In this document: positions 24,201 through 37,428 of the stretch, one piece after another
Position numbering within the stretch: the stretch's first letter is position 1
Layout of the letters: each line of letters begins with the position of its first letter
DNA from: Ascaris suum
Lineage: Eukaryota > Nematoda > Chromadorea > Rhabditida > Ascarididae
Assembly: GCA_013433145.1 (NCBI GenBank)
Contig: CM024172.1
Location: 8,300,553-8,364,552, forward strand
Reading direction: 5' to 3'
DNA: 64,000 nucleotides
Position numbers and translations under genes: made by a program
The notes under the pieces: model-generated
The model's database searches: none
The model's input: the letters and a program-made list of their open reading frames with translations, nothing else
What the model was told of the DNA's origin: nothing

Positions 24201-27200
24201 CAACGCTTCGGCCACATATCCATAAACTGCTGTGGTTATACATACTTCATATTTCATTTCAATGGACCTTCCGAGAAATACACCAGAATTAAATGGACGA
24301 TTTTCCTGAAGAATTAAAATTCTACGCACAAATTCGCTCTGTAAGTGTCATCGCGTAAAATCGTGATAAATATAAACTAAAAATAAGTCTCTAAACGCGA
24401 TCACGCGCAAATATTTTAGAACGCACTGCAAACAGATTTTAATAGTATCCTTGGGAACGAAAAATTATAAACACAGGTGTTATTCACTTGCAACAGGCGT
24501 TACTTAGTCGATGGAATATGGCACCTAAAAGCCATATACAAAGGAGTATTAATGAAAAAATAGTGGACTAATGATTTTAAAAAAAAGAAATCCTCATGAA
24601 TGCATTGCCCTCAACAGTATAGAAATATCAAAACACGATTTGTTGCACGAATCACTTGCTCTTATTGCTCATTGAAGTATTAGCTTATGCAGTAACACTT
24701 AGTGTTCGTATTAATGAGTGGTGCAAAACGATTCAATCTCTTAATGGCCTCTCAAAACAGGTTCGAAAATTCCTTTGCTTTTATCAGGAAATAATAGACC
24801 GCAAGCGTGCAAAATTGGTAACTGCTTCACTACAGCTATTTTCTCACTATGGAATGCGCTAATATATAATGCAATCCCAGATGGAAGCGTCGGTGGTTCA
24901 CAGCCTTCCAACTCTGAAGGTAGGAAATTCGTGCTCAGAAGGAAGGAGGCTTATAGTTTGCACCAGCCAAGCGAAATCTTAATATCACTTAAGTGAAGAG
25001 AAGGAAAAGAGCCAAATGATAGGACAAGCGAGGAAAAGGGAATGAACGAAATGCTTTTCCAACAAGACAGGTCATATTACAGATAGGAAGCGATTTATCG
25101 AGCAGCATGAGCATCAAACTCCTCGAAAAAGCCTTGAGAGGAGGACTACTTAGGGGGAGGGCAGGAAGTCCATAACATAGAGGGCGCCAAGTATACAGCT
25201 CCAGTAAATAATCAACAGGTTTGATTTGAAGACACATCGCAGGTTTCTGTTGAAGATGTGTGCCAAATGAAGGATACACGACTATATAGGGCACTCTTTT
25301 AAGTCACCCACTACCAAAGTCAAGTCCCGAATCTAACCTCTCATCTCAGCATAAATCTACGGGCTTAGCAGCGATAATTTTTGCTCTGGAAGTCTCCACC
25401 TGACAAAAGCAAGTATGAATGAATTTCGAGGAACACTAACTATTACAAATAAACCGTGCTCTCACCGCGACCAATCGCATACAAAAACCAGACTTATTTC
25501 GACGATATATGAATATGTAGATCCTCCTTAAAGAATACTCAAACTGAAGAATCAGCGATGAATTTTAGCATGTTCAGAATCGAGCCGTAATTGAACGATT
25601 AAGGTATGTTGACAATTCGTATGCATGATTATAAATAAGAATTGAGAATCTCAAATTTTATGACAGTTCAACACGAATGACTGATTTCTACGTCTTTGGC
25701 TCCACTTACTGCTTTCTCCCACGGTAGCGTTCCAACAAATTTTGTTGCGCAAAGTTCCAACTTCGCTCTCTACAGTAATGTTTCATAGCATGCCAACGAG
25801 CAGACCGCAGATGTTTACAGTAATCTACAGGAAACACAACAACTCCGAGAAGAAAAGCAGATGCGCCACTTCCTTCAAATTATATTCAAACTTTAACAGA
25901 ATTTAGTGTATTGTGCAATTTCGGAGAATTTTTTCAAATCTCAGCACATCTTTTAAACACCGTACAAATTTCGCGGATTTTCATTCGAGGGCGAAGATTT
26001 CCACTGCTTGCTGATTTCGGAAACACTGGATCAGCTCTTCTTTTTGAAAATTCAGCGATGACTGCGCCATCGATAGCGAACTCATTTGTGTTTTTTAGTG
26101 CTGCAATTCATATTCAGGCTCAAATAGTTTTTCTAGGCTCTTATTCGTCTTTGGTTGGTTCACTGTTAACAGTGGTTGCATTGACCACGCTGCCTGTTAT
26201 GAGGACGGGGTTGAAGCGAATCGGGCTATTGGCCGTCTAGTTCAACGCTTGGCAGCCTTACAATTATGCACATGTTCGATTCCAAAGATGAAGTGAAGCA
26301 ATCATCTCTTTGCCTGTCCTTTGTTCTTCCGACGTGATCTCAGTCAACGAAATAATCTCAGTTAATGCAACAGAAAGTCAGCAAAACTCATCATAATGTT
26401 TGAGCCGTTTAAGAATTTTGGAAATAATTAGCATATTATTCAAACTGCTTGCGCAGCTTCTAGAAATTCCCCTCTCCATTTGCGAGTTTTATATGAGCTT
26501 TGGTGAAAGTTTTATTAAGCGGAAAATTCTTTTATGCACACATCGCATTTGTGAGCAGTGTAATAGAAATTCACAGCGTCGTTCAAATCCTTTGAATTTC
26601 AGTGGAAATTCATCGTCCTCTTCAAACCGCTTATAACCTTAACAGGAACACAGTATATCATTTCAAAGGGTTCTAAAATTGAAGAAAGCGCTAAAGTTTA
26701 AGAGTTACGTGGGCATTTCCCGCTCAAGTTTAGTCGCTTCCGGAAACAACGGCTTTCAATAGGAAGTGAGAAGGCAAAAAAATTGCAGAATTCCTATTTC
26801 AGCTTTCACAATACGGGGAGCAACGAAAATTTTGAGACAACTTAAACGTAATATAGTTTTAGCGTGTACTATTTCTGCTACGAATTGGGCGTCGTTATGA
26901 AAGCATATCTGTCGATGGATTGAGCCAGAAATGTTCTTTTGCATCAAATACCCGATGCACTTCTTTTTGCATTAAAGACTATGGACAGCGATGCGACTGC
27001 TAGATAAATATCATTACGTTGTTCATGAGTATTTGTTCCTTACAAATTTATCACGAGTAGATAAATATCACGAGTATCTGCTAAGACAGCTCTGAAAAAA
27101 ATGAAGAGTTCGCCTCAAGGCACAAACAAAATAGAACAAGATGATGCAGTAAAATTTCGAGGGAAGGGTACGGAGGAAGGGATATTAGATGGAACACTGC

Positions 27201-28821
27201 TTTATATGCGCTTCTGCAAATTTCATTTCTGCTGGATTATAATGATAGCATCGGCCAGTACGATTGCCGCTCTTAGCTTGGGAACCTCCGAAGTAAAACT
27301 TGCAGAATTTCGGTGGCACCGCATATACTTGTATGATGGCCTCCTGTACCAACTTTCCGGAGATCCATCAACTCTGAAAGAGACTATAGGGAAGATGTCT
27401 GATCTTTCACGAAACAGTCACACAAAGAAGTACTTTTGTGACAGATTTGTGCTGTCGATCAGATTGATTAAAACAGTAAGACAGTAGTATTCAACAAAAA
27501 ACTACTATCTGTTCGCAGCACCTGAAAGCATCTGAGCACGTGAAATGGATGGACATGTGCCAACTTCTCCATCCATTTTCACCAGTTGTTTTTCAAAGGT
27601 TTTTCCGGACGAATTGCGAAGTGGAACGGAATACAGACGATGGTTCTATGGTGACGCAAAATGACGCAAAATGACATCACCGACGCAATCATCATGAAAG
27701 CATGACTTTACCGAACAATATGTTTATTGCATATGCACAGCTTATTCACCGAAAATGCGCCAAGCTCTCATGATGATCAAATTGTAAGTCAATGTGCTTA
27801 CAGCTAGAAAAAGCATCGACTGATATATGGAGACTAGGTGATCAAGTACGCAGGTAAGAAAGAAAATAAAACAACGCTCCAAATAGATCACAACTTGCCC
27901 AAACCGTCAACTAATTATCTAATTATAACTTCTAAATTCGCATTTCTCTATAGCCTAATGATTTGAAACAAGACCGGAAATGCTTTCATCCATTTTTCCA
28001 TTTGCCAAAAAACCTTTCACAGGATTTAAAATCGGTTATAAACTCGTAACGATATTATAAAAGACGTCTAAAATGGTTACGTTGCATGATGGCTATTGCT
28101 GTTTTACATAAAACACCTCAAAGGCTATAAAATAATAGCTACCAACATCACCGCCTTGTTCTTTTTTATTTCCATTATAACAAATAATAAAAAAGCGAAT
28201 GAAAACGAAAAACTTTGACGTACCAACAAAAACGCTAAAATATTGTAGAATATGCTCACTTCACTCATGTTAGGCAATAGGAGGCTTCAAATAAATCGAG
28301 AAGTGAGAAAACGCACTGACGGTTGGAATATCGCGGCTCTCATAGAGCTGCATATTGCGACAAAATTCGGCGAAATAATCGAAGGAAGGTGATTTGACTT
28401 CTCAAAATTCTTGTTTGAAATATTCTTTTGAGGTGAGTTGATGTTAGTTTATACCCCCCTCCCCAAAAAAAAAACAAAAACAACGAATATAAGTAAGAAG
28501 GATTGAAGGCCAATTTGTTTACATTTAAACAATGGAAGAGAGTCGGTTACGAGTGAATAACGATGAAATTTAGACAACGAAACCCACGAAACACGGTGAC
28601 ACAAATAAAAATTTTGGTGGCGAACGTTAAGAAATGAGTGGAATTTCTTTTGGAAAATATAAAATCACTTTTGGTCGAGAAGCCTGGCCTATTGAATCCA
28701 ATAGTTTCTTTTCTCACTACTTCATCAAAAATCTGTCTTTCAACTGCTGTCACTTTCGAGCGCTTCAATCATTTCTGGCTTAATAGACTGCTTTATGAAT
28801 ATGTTTACCTTTTGTTGGCAG
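21202..28821. other. Mostly non-coding stretch
   Basis: Only unsupported open frames (for example 23844-24317 plus, 25911-26240 plus). Short direct repeats: TAGATAAATATCA at 27001-27013 and again 27058-27070. 27206-27487 plus could encode a 93-residue protein with a signal-peptide-like start (MRFCKFHFCWIIMIASAS), with no transcript-level support. A 10-bp tandem GTGACGCAAA/ATGACGCAAA lies at 27651-27670. Confidence 0.4.
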
Positions 28822-28963
28822 CGGAAAGGATGTTGGATGTAAATCAACAAATGTCGTCACATATCGAGCTCGAGTCCGAGCTCTGTTAACTCGACGTGCG
28901 GCTGCAAACCGTGAATTCATCCCAGTGGTTCGCCGAATCACCGACGCCATCAAGGCACAATCA
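28822..28963 (+). CDS. Internal exon, Arg/Ala-rich, function unknown
   Basis: A 142-bp exon with a strong acceptor CCTTTTGTTGGCAG and donor AATCA|GTGAGT; phase 2 in, phase 0 out. It encodes 47 residues: GKDVGCKSTNVV, then VTYRARVRALLTRRAAANRE and FIPVVRRITDAIKAQS, a likely amphipathic basic helix. GC content and codon choice stand out from the flanks. No family recognised. It may belong to a long plus-strand gene whose other exons lie far downstream, but no join could be proven. Confidence 0.5.
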
Positions 28964-31900
28964 GTGAGTGCATCGCAGTTTATGCACAGGCACGTGAGAT
29001 AATGTCGGCAGTCTACACGCCCCCAAAAACACGTTTGTGGCTGCACATAGGCCAACGATGAGCGACGTCTCGTCTGATGGCACTATTCGTTAGCTCATAA
29101 ATTAATTCCAAGCACGTATCCACTAATCACGCCGAAACAAACAACACAAATATATACCCTCATTATCACCCCATTTAATCGTCGTAAACAAGTGACTGCA
29201 CGCTTCCCATAGTGCAACTGTAGCGAAATATAATTGAGCAATAAATTATTGACTTATCTGTGAGTCAATATTAGTGTACTCTGCATCAACTCAAATCGAC
29301 TGGAAAAAAGGTAACAGAGCAGAGAAATGCGCCAGAAAAGCCGGCATGATATGCGCTTTCATATTCCCGTTCACAACGCTAAGAAAAGTTACTGATTACT
29401 GGGGTTCCCTATAGAAGACGAGCTTTTAAGCGCTTTCGGGAGTCGCCGTAGATGCGCTTTTGGGAAGCACATCTACGGCGACGCCATATCTGTGGCTATT
29501 TCTGTGAGGACATTCAACTTGAGAAGCACAAAGGCTGCAATTGTGATATTTTCAGTCCAATCCGCATTGCACTGTGATCTCCCAACCCATCACTGAACTG
29601 ATTTATCAATCTCTAGTAGATTCAGGGGCATTTGAATGTGACCAAAAACCCGACATTTATGAGACATTCCGTACTGGTTCGGCTGCTTTATAAGAATCGA
29701 GGGGACCGGAAGAAACGAACCTTTCAAGACACGCTTGCAAGATACTTTGCTTGTAGGGTGTCTACGTAAATGGTTGAGAGGGTGAGCTGCAGCACGGGTA
29801 TGGCATCTCACCCCTGATACGTTTGCCATTTATCCGAAGCATGATTAATTGTGAAATGGCGAGCTTTGAGGTTCTTTTAAACGTCCGCGGCTCTTTTCCA
29901 ATTCGACAGATCAGCTTGAGAGTTATTGCAGGAAATCATCGCAAAGAGTAAATTAGCGTAAAGCGCTGTCTCGAGGAAAAATGTTCTCATGAGCACCCTT
30001 TCAGCGACACATTTTGTACCTGCTGTGGTGACTGAAGCATATTTACTAGCGATTCCACGCTCCCTTTTACGATTACAAAATTCAAGTGGGCGGAAAATAT
30101 TCGTTCTAAGCCTTACCTCAATACATACGGCACTTATGTGCTAAAACGTATGTGTATTTGTTTAATGCACACAGGCACAGGTGCTTTACAGAAAAGAATG
30201 TAGCTCAACGATGGGGGGAGGCTGTTTATTTCAGAACATATACAAGCTCAGCCTACAAGGCTTTCTGAAGCCAGCAACAATTGTAAAATATATCATGAAT
30301 TTATTACGCATCACAATATCGCGTGCCGTTTTAGAATGCTCGCACTGCCAATGATGGAATACCTATGAGGTACACCTCACATTTTAGCTACTCATCTTTT
30401 TTGTGGTCAATAATGACCACTCGTTGTCACAATTCGATTGTGGTGTTCTCTTATCCAATGATGACGCATTCACGCAATACTCCTGCATGCTCGTGCCGGA
30501 GTAAATAGTGTATGCCCAAAGCAAGATAAACATTTATGACAGCTGTAGTGAAATCAGCCGTCAAGGCATAATTCGTGAACAACTTCAGCGGTGATCTGAA
30601 GCATCGCACTCGCCCCTTATCAAGTTTTACAATTGAGGGATTAACGGAAAAGCGTCAGTGAACAAGTGCGCCGCTGTGAAAAAGCAAGTCGGGGAAGCAG
30701 CGGCGGCGAGAACGTGCCTTCCTCGGAATCACTCTCACCGAAAGGCAATTGTTCTAACATCCGTTATGAATCGACCATGTTCACCACATTTCTCGAAAGT
30801 TGTCATCATTGAATCCCGACTTTAAACTATCGCAAAAAAAGAGACATATAAATTGCACAAAGACAAGATGCCGCCAGAACGGACTCTTTGCAAAGACGAA
30901 TTTGAAAGAAAAGGTGCAAAGAACGGAGAAAAGGTTATGTTTGCAAAAAAAAGATAAGGAGATGATGCCTGATGCAAACTGACTCGAAGAGTTGATGCCA
31001 ACGTCGGAGTTAAGTCGAGTTGAGCAATAAGCATGCAAGAACATTTGAAAGACCTTCGCAATGTGCAGTCTTCCAGATTGGAGAAACTCAAACGGATTAG
31101 AAATATGCGAATATGACAATGCTGAAAAAAAAACTGCAACAGAAAGATGGGTAAAGGAAATAGAAATGAACGGAAGCGTACGTTTGGGGTGGTTGTGAAA
31201 TGCAAAAAAAAAAAACGATTAAAGCCTTTTGGTACATAAAAAATTAAACGTCCTACATTCATGGCAAACGTTCACAAAACACTGCAAAGAGGTTCCCGCT
31301 CAAGCCAACAGCCGGGAAAACAATATGGAAGCTTGCTTATATGAGACGGGCTTTATTCAGTAAATTCGCCGACGAAACCAACTGCTTACATCGACATTCG
31401 AAAAAATATAAGTCACTGTACCCGTTATCGTTGCGCTCGATCAGCTGTGCATCTAAAGTGCCAAGTCAACAATCTGAAATTTCCCACTCGCACCTGAGTG
31501 GATCCCTAATAAAACTGAGTGAAGTATTTCAATGTACCTTTAAATGTGAATAACTCACAAAGACGATGACCATTCATGACTGAACATCTTTTCAGAACGT
31601 ATTCATTTCGTCGGTTGCACCTCTCTGATTCCATCACTCCAGTCTGTGTGACCTAATTAGCTGAGACAAATTTACGATATAATCACAGATATGACGTCAA
31701 CAAAAAGCGCTTTCTTGCTGAAAATTTTAAAAACTTGCAAGAAAAAGGCGAACATCCAAGCGAGAGGCAAAAGTGGCTAATGCGATGTGCGCCTCATGTA
31801 TTCCATCTTACCCAGCAAGCTGCACTGCCCGCTAAAGCTACCAGCTTCCTGTATTGCCACCCACAAAACCCGCCAGCCCTCAAATACCCCAATATTCAAA

Positions 31901-34409
31901 GAACAACGACTAATGCCCTATACGCTCTCTGCTATGCGACCAATCAGTTTCACGACCTCCCAACTAAAAACGAGCATCTCGCCAAACTCGAACGGCTCCC
32001 AAACAGTCGCAATTTTTTTCCCTCATTTTTCACTGCCAATAATTCTTACGAGATGGGCAGCTAATTTTTACAAAGCAGAAAAGTCAATTCACGCTGCTCG
32101 CCACATCTCACATTTCTCATTGCCGTTGCACTTGTAGTGTGGCAAATCAAAACTATTCTGCAGACAGAAACATCATGCAAAATCATATAGATGGAGCTAG
32201 CAAGATGTGTTTCCTTTTTTTGCCGAGATTTGCAGACGAGAATTGCGTTGTAAGAGGAGAAATTAGCGGAAGCCATGGAAACTATTTATGGATGTTTGCT
32301 TACTACCGAAAACTGTAAACAACGGACTACATGGCGGGAGACGTCTTGAACGAAACCTGAAGGAGACCAGAAGTTTCCTCGAATAAGTTGACGTTTTAAA
32401 TAAGAAGGAACAACTTTAATTATTATATTTGAACCTTTAGTCATGACGTAACGTAATGAATGATGATGAGTGTCAAAGAGGCCAGCACAATGTGCGCTGT
32501 TGTATGCCGTATATCTGAGCAACCCAAAGTTTTTGCAAGTTCCCAACAAGAGTAAAATGTGCAAAAGAAAAGACTTCATATTAGAACTGATCCCAGTGCC
32601 TCCTCAAGTAGGCAGAAGATTTGTTTTTTGCGGCCGGCTGATATATCTGAGAGAAAAGTCCGATCGGCGCAAGATGCACGCTAACTATTGGCATATCTCA
32701 GTGCCTCATCCATTCGAACTTGATAGAGCAACGTAAGATAAGGTGATGAAGGCTTTCTACGGTGCGAATTATAGCCATAATACTTCGTAAGGCGAGCTTC
32801 AGTGGTTCTCCTCAGCGAGATATGCATTAAAATACATAAGCACAGAATGCGAGAATGCGCAATAATGAACGAATCCGCAAATTCAAAGAACAAATGACGT
32901 AGGATGAAACGCTTTAACGGAAGTATCCAATGGATACATGCTTGTGAACTTTCATATTAGTATTCATCTTCGATAAGAGAGACCTTTCGCGCTGTACAAT
33001 AACTTCAATAAACGTGTGGGCAAATCGACGATCCGCACTTGCAAGTGATGGAACCTTCGACGACAGCGGAATATGGAGAGACATTAACTTCCACTCCCAC
33101 AGAAATAAAAAGGAACTTGAAAAATAGAATCGATTTTTTTGGGAATTAACTACTTAAAAAATGCGCTCTAATGGCTGCTTGAATGGGGCACAAATCGTTT
33201 CTCTGTTGTCGACATGTGAATGTCTGTCGACCACATTTACATATGAATTGCATATTCATGCTTGATCACATAGGCTCATAAGGTACGCTACAGCACCTAT
33301 TCAGCCATCCTGCAGCTTACATCACAACAGATAAAACCCGGAGGAAAATTTAACAATGCAGCATAAAAACTGCACACACTCTCAAAGGAATAGATGCAAA
33401 TGAAATGGATAATCAAGAAGGGCTGTGAGCAGATTACGTATTCAAAGAAATCTACACCGCCAACTGAATCGGCAGCGGTCTTTTCGAAAACTGATAAAAT
33501 CAGAACTGCACATACGCCACATGAATTTTGAAAAAGCTCTGCAAACAGCGTCAGATGTCAACTGTGCTATCATGATAAAAGCACGAATTTCTGAGCGAGT
33601 CGATCACAAATAGTAGTGACCAGAAAAAACTTGAAATGAAGGTCACACGTTTAACTCGATGCAACAGTCATCTCCTCCGTTGCTAGCCTGTGTGCAGTAC
33701 AGATCTAAGCACTGTCACATCGCCCTTAAATCTGATAATGGGCTTCACAGCTTCAAAAAAAGATGTCGAGGCTAGCGGAAATAGCAGAATCAGTACGCCG
33801 TTCAGTGAGATTACGGACGCGTAACGCAGGGCGCCAAGAAGGACGAAGGCGAATCGCCTTCACATTCTATCCACTGATACGAGGCAAACCAAACCTTGCT
33901 CGCACGCTGGTAAGACGAGAATATGAGTGGTCGGACATAATGGAATGAGTCCATAAACCCACTAAAATAGCTCTGTCCGCTTGACTGGAAAAGAAGGATC
34001 AGTAATGTCTCACTAAATAAACGAGTTCTTTATTTCGAGCAGCGTAAGGCGCCACTTCTCAAATATTCTTATTCGCATAAGATCTGAACGGCGCTCCCCA
34101 GCAACAAAAAAAATGTTCATTATTTCGATTATATCAGTATTCAAACTTTAGCCTTATCATCGACCGCAAGAATTCCACTATATTATGTCGACGAAATTTA
34201 CGGAATTCGCATTTATCGGCGGGCTAGTCGCTATGTCAATAAATATTCTGAAGCATCCCGTTAGTTATTTGATGCATCGAATGCTATCTCTGTAATTCGG
34301 GAAGAGGTGTTTTATTAGCTGCGTATCGTTGGAAACTCCTCTTACTGTGTAGAGATGTGTAGGGAAACAGGATGGAAGCGAATGGTACAATGTGATGAAA
34401 ATGATTCAG
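28964..34409. other. No supported gene
   Basis: Contains the hairpin at 29442, a small palindrome GTGGTCA-N4-TGACCAC near 30405, a GC-rich patch at 30600-30740 that may be regulatory, and a CRE octamer at 31692-31699. Open frames at 30822-31262 (minus) and 31735-32137 (plus) are compositionally biased and unsupported. Confidence 0.4.
29442..29482. repeat. Near-perfect hairpin (18-bp stem)
   Basis: The arms GTCGCCGTAGATGCGCTT and its complement (17 of 18 pairs) are separated by about 5 bases. It resembles the tip of a foldback or MITE-type element; no target-site duplication was found by eye. Confidence 0.7.
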
Positions 34410-34990
34410 AAGAGAGAATCGAAAATAAAGGAACCAAGCAACAAATAAAAAATTATTGGACAAGAATTAAGTGGTCTTCCATCAACAGAATTTACATCAA
34501 GCGAAATTTTGCACAAAGCTCTTATCGAAATCTTGGTGAAGTAACGATTTAGTGCAATCGTACGACCATGGTTGGCAAATTCCATTCTCAAAAGTTTTCA
34601 AAAGTTGCTTTGCAGCTTCAGATGGAAGAATATCCACGAGATGCAGGTCGAAATTTTTTGCGATGCAATAACATCGACTTTCGTTGGGTTCACACACTCT
34701 CAAATGGTGCTTCTGCCGCCAAAACACCGACAGATTTCGTAACAACTGTTTCCCTCGTCGCTAAAGCGGACCAATTGAGCAACTAGCTAGTCACGCATTT
34801 ATATGCAGACGAAAATATACAGCGACTACATACAAACAAATTCACTGTAGACGCCATCAAATTCCGGAGGAAGTGTGTGAATTGGAAAAAAACGAACAAA
34901 GAACAAGAAACACGAGGTAGTGGGCCTAATCTGTGGTTACATCAGGCCATCGAAGTCGGGCAATATAAGCGGGTGTACATCCCCGAGCAG
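34410..34990 (+). CDS. Three phase-compatible exons of an unknown gene
   Basis: Exons 34410-34540 (acceptor GATTCAG, donor GGTGAA|GTAACG), 34616-34706 (acceptor TTGCTTTGCAG, donor AATG|GTGCTT) and 34809-34990 (acceptor ATTTATATGCAG, donor GAGCAG|GTGGTG). Phases 0 and 1 agree at both joins; introns are 75 and 102 bp. The predicted stretch of about 134 residues is hydrophilic and basic, e.g. IKNYWTRIKWSSIN, LQMEEYPRDAGRNF and VGQYKRVYIPEQ, and the last segment uses strongly biased codons. No domain recognised. Upstream and downstream exons are missing. The donors are sub-optimal, so individual boundaries may be wrong. Confidence 0.42.
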
Positions 34991-35051
34991 GTGGTGTGAT
35001 ATAGGCTTCATGTAATCTCATTAAACCAATCACTTCTGCTAACACTGCTGC

Positions 35052-35074
35052 AAAAAAAAAAAAAAAAAAAAAAA
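35052..35074 (+). repeat. Run of 23 A
   Basis: A homopolymer A tract just downstream of the 34.4-35.0 kb exons. It could be a retroposed tail or simple repeat; no duplicated flank is evident. Confidence 0.9.
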
Positions 35075-35262
35075 CAGTGAAAATGGCACCTCGCAACCTT
35101 CTTTAGGCGACCGACAACCAGTACGGCTAGGCTACCTTCTAATTTCTTTTCAGGCTATATTTGGGGTTCTCCTCAACGTTGCTAAAATTAAATGAAACAT
35201 GCTCGTACATGCTCGTAGATTGTATTTTATTAGCAGTACATTACGCTTCTTACAGGAACTAC

Positions 35263-35395
35263 CTCCAGATTCTTTGAATCGCCTCGTCAGATGGAATGAA
35301 GCGGAGTGGAGGATGCACTGAAGATAACCGCCATAGTCTGAAGAATTCATTGGATGGCGATGCTTCATCAAAAAGAAGCAGTAGTTTGCACAAAT
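35263..35395 (-). CDS. Candidate internal exon, function unknown
   Basis: A 133-bp segment between a very good acceptor (TTCCTGTCTGCATTTACCAG) and donor CTGGAG|GTAGTT. Two frames are open across it. The more protein-like one reads LCKLLLLFDEASPSNEFFRL and ends RFIPSDEAIQRIW; the other contains FLMKHRHPMNSSDYGGYL. No partner exon or domain found. Confidence 0.42.
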
Positions 35396-37236
35396 CTGGT
35401 AAATGCAGACAGGAAATATTGCAGGTAAAATTCTGCAGCAGAAGTAAATAACACCGCATGCAACGTTTCTATAAAAAGTGGTGTCTTCGAGGAGACGACG
35501 ACTGAGGGAGGAAGGAATTCAAGCTATTCCACTTAAAAGTGGCTACTTTAGAGGGGGCTGCCTAAGTGTTTCAACGCCGTAAAAATTTAGGTGCTCGGTT
35601 GCTTCAGTTCTCTTCCTCTCCCCTATATCTCCGTCTATTTACACATCAGTCCCGGAGAAATCAGAAAACAAACAGGTGCTAAGTTTTCGCTGCAAAGTTT
35701 AAAGGTTAAAATGTAGGACGCACATACGAGAGAGCACAAATTCTTCGCTGAAAGGCGACTGATAAAATATTAGCGAGAGAAACAATTCATAATAACATGA
35801 AATCTCGTGCAGGATTAACACAACACACACACCTGGAAAAAAAAAAAGAAAGCAATAGGGAACAGGCCACGCAGGCTGGCACAATATGCGCTTTTTGTGG
35901 TACTCCTGGAATCAGTTGCTGGCAACAATATCCGGAATGAGTAGATGAAAGTGGCGGAAATAGTTGGACGACATGCGTCTTTGCACTGCCCCTCATCAAA
36001 TCACAGTACTCTCAAATGCTAACAAATGCTCAGCCCTGCGCAACAATGTATCAATCTTTCAACCGAACTGACCGGTCATATAAATATGATCCTCCCATGA
36101 AAGATTTTCAGTTGAACCGATTGGATAATATCATTCATAATTAACAAAAGATGACCAAGACGATAACAAAAATTTTTCGGGGTAAGAGAGTGCATTCAAC
36201 TCTACCAACAACACATAAATTTAAAAAATAATACGAGATGCCAACCTATCATGCAAATTACCTACACCGAATTCCACCACTGTAAATTTGGTAGTCCTGC
36301 GGTGTGAAACATCCCGAGACATAGTCACAGGCATACAAGCACATGTGCAGACATGATCTAGAAAGACGCACATTTACAAATGCACAGATAGGATCTCGAC
36401 ATAATGCACTTTCTGAGTCACAATCTAGACTGCATATCTAGAAAAAAGAAGAGGAAAACTGTTCCATATTGCTTCTTCGCGTCACCAAACGGCTATACAA
36501 ATCCTCAGAGAAAAAACTGCACTTGCGAGAAACGGTTCAACATAGATTAAATGTAATGCGCGAACATTAGAGCGCCTTCCCAATAGAGAAGTTCACAACA
36601 GGGACTTCTTAAAAGAAGCAATCGACAGCAATGGTTTATGCTATGCAACTTTTATAGCAAGTTTAGCAGAGAATGGCACATAAAGATTATAGAAAAGGAA
36701 GTGGAATGAAACTGCCTTTACTTCGCACAGCCAATCCGTCATGCAATTAAGTGTAGGAGTGAAGTGCAAAACAACTCGGCAAACAGAAAAAGTAACAATA
36801 CTCAAAAATATGCATAGACACGTTAGCATAACGCAGATGCTGCAAAAAAAGATATAAAACAGTACGAGGCAAATTAGGAGTGAAATGCAAAATTGGTGAG
36901 GTGCTTTATTAGCACAACGAGAATGAATGTGTGCCACATAGGTAAACTCGATTGAACATCACTGACGCAATTTGAGGAAGGAAGTGAAACGTTGCCAATA
37001 ACCATGAAAAGAACTTTTTGCCGATTTTTGATCGGCAATGGATCTATGCAATCAACTTGCATCACTAGTTTAAAGAATGCGGCCAAAAATGTTTCCTTAC
37101 GCAAAGCCGACATTTCTGGATTGCCGGAAATCATATTATCGCTCTCCTTCCCCTTTCCCTCCACATTGTTCCCACCTACTTATAGTAGCTGAACTTCAGA
37201 ATATGACGCATTCTAGAGTTGGGAAGGATGTGCAAG
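35396..37236. other. No supported gene
   Basis: AT-rich. The frames at 36641-36937 and 36874-37164 (minus) are hydrophobic or mixed, without splice support. Confidence 0.4.
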
Positions 37237-37428
37237 ATTGGTGGATGTGTCGAGAAAGAAGGAATGCACAAAAGGAATGTGCAACATCACATTCTGCATC
37301 CGGATCAACCCGGATATCTTCTACTTCTTCAAGACGGAGGATCCAAGTGACCTTGAGAAAGAAGATCCTGAACATTCGCAAACACCCACCATAAAAGAGC
37401 AACGAACACGTACAAGTAGGCATTTGAT
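37237..37428 (+). CDS. Coding-like segment with strong codon bias, function unknown
   Basis: In one plus frame the codons are C- or G-ending runs typical of expressed genes (INPDIFYFFKTEDPSDLEKE), preceded by KKECTKGMCNITFC. The likely acceptor is GTGCAAG at 37236; possible donors are at 37416 (GTAGGC) or 37429 (GTAAGG). The minus strand is also open here and reads plausibly (AECDVAHSFCAF), so strand is not certain. No family recognised. Confidence 0.33.

Noticed and set aside
23844..24317. 157-codon plus-strand frame
   Set aside because: Mixed composition with AT-rich second half, no splice support, no domain; length alone is not convincing at this AT content.
25911..26240. 109-codon hydrophobic plus-strand frame
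   Set aside because: Hydrophobicity comes from T-rich sequence; no start context, splice sites or conserved motif.
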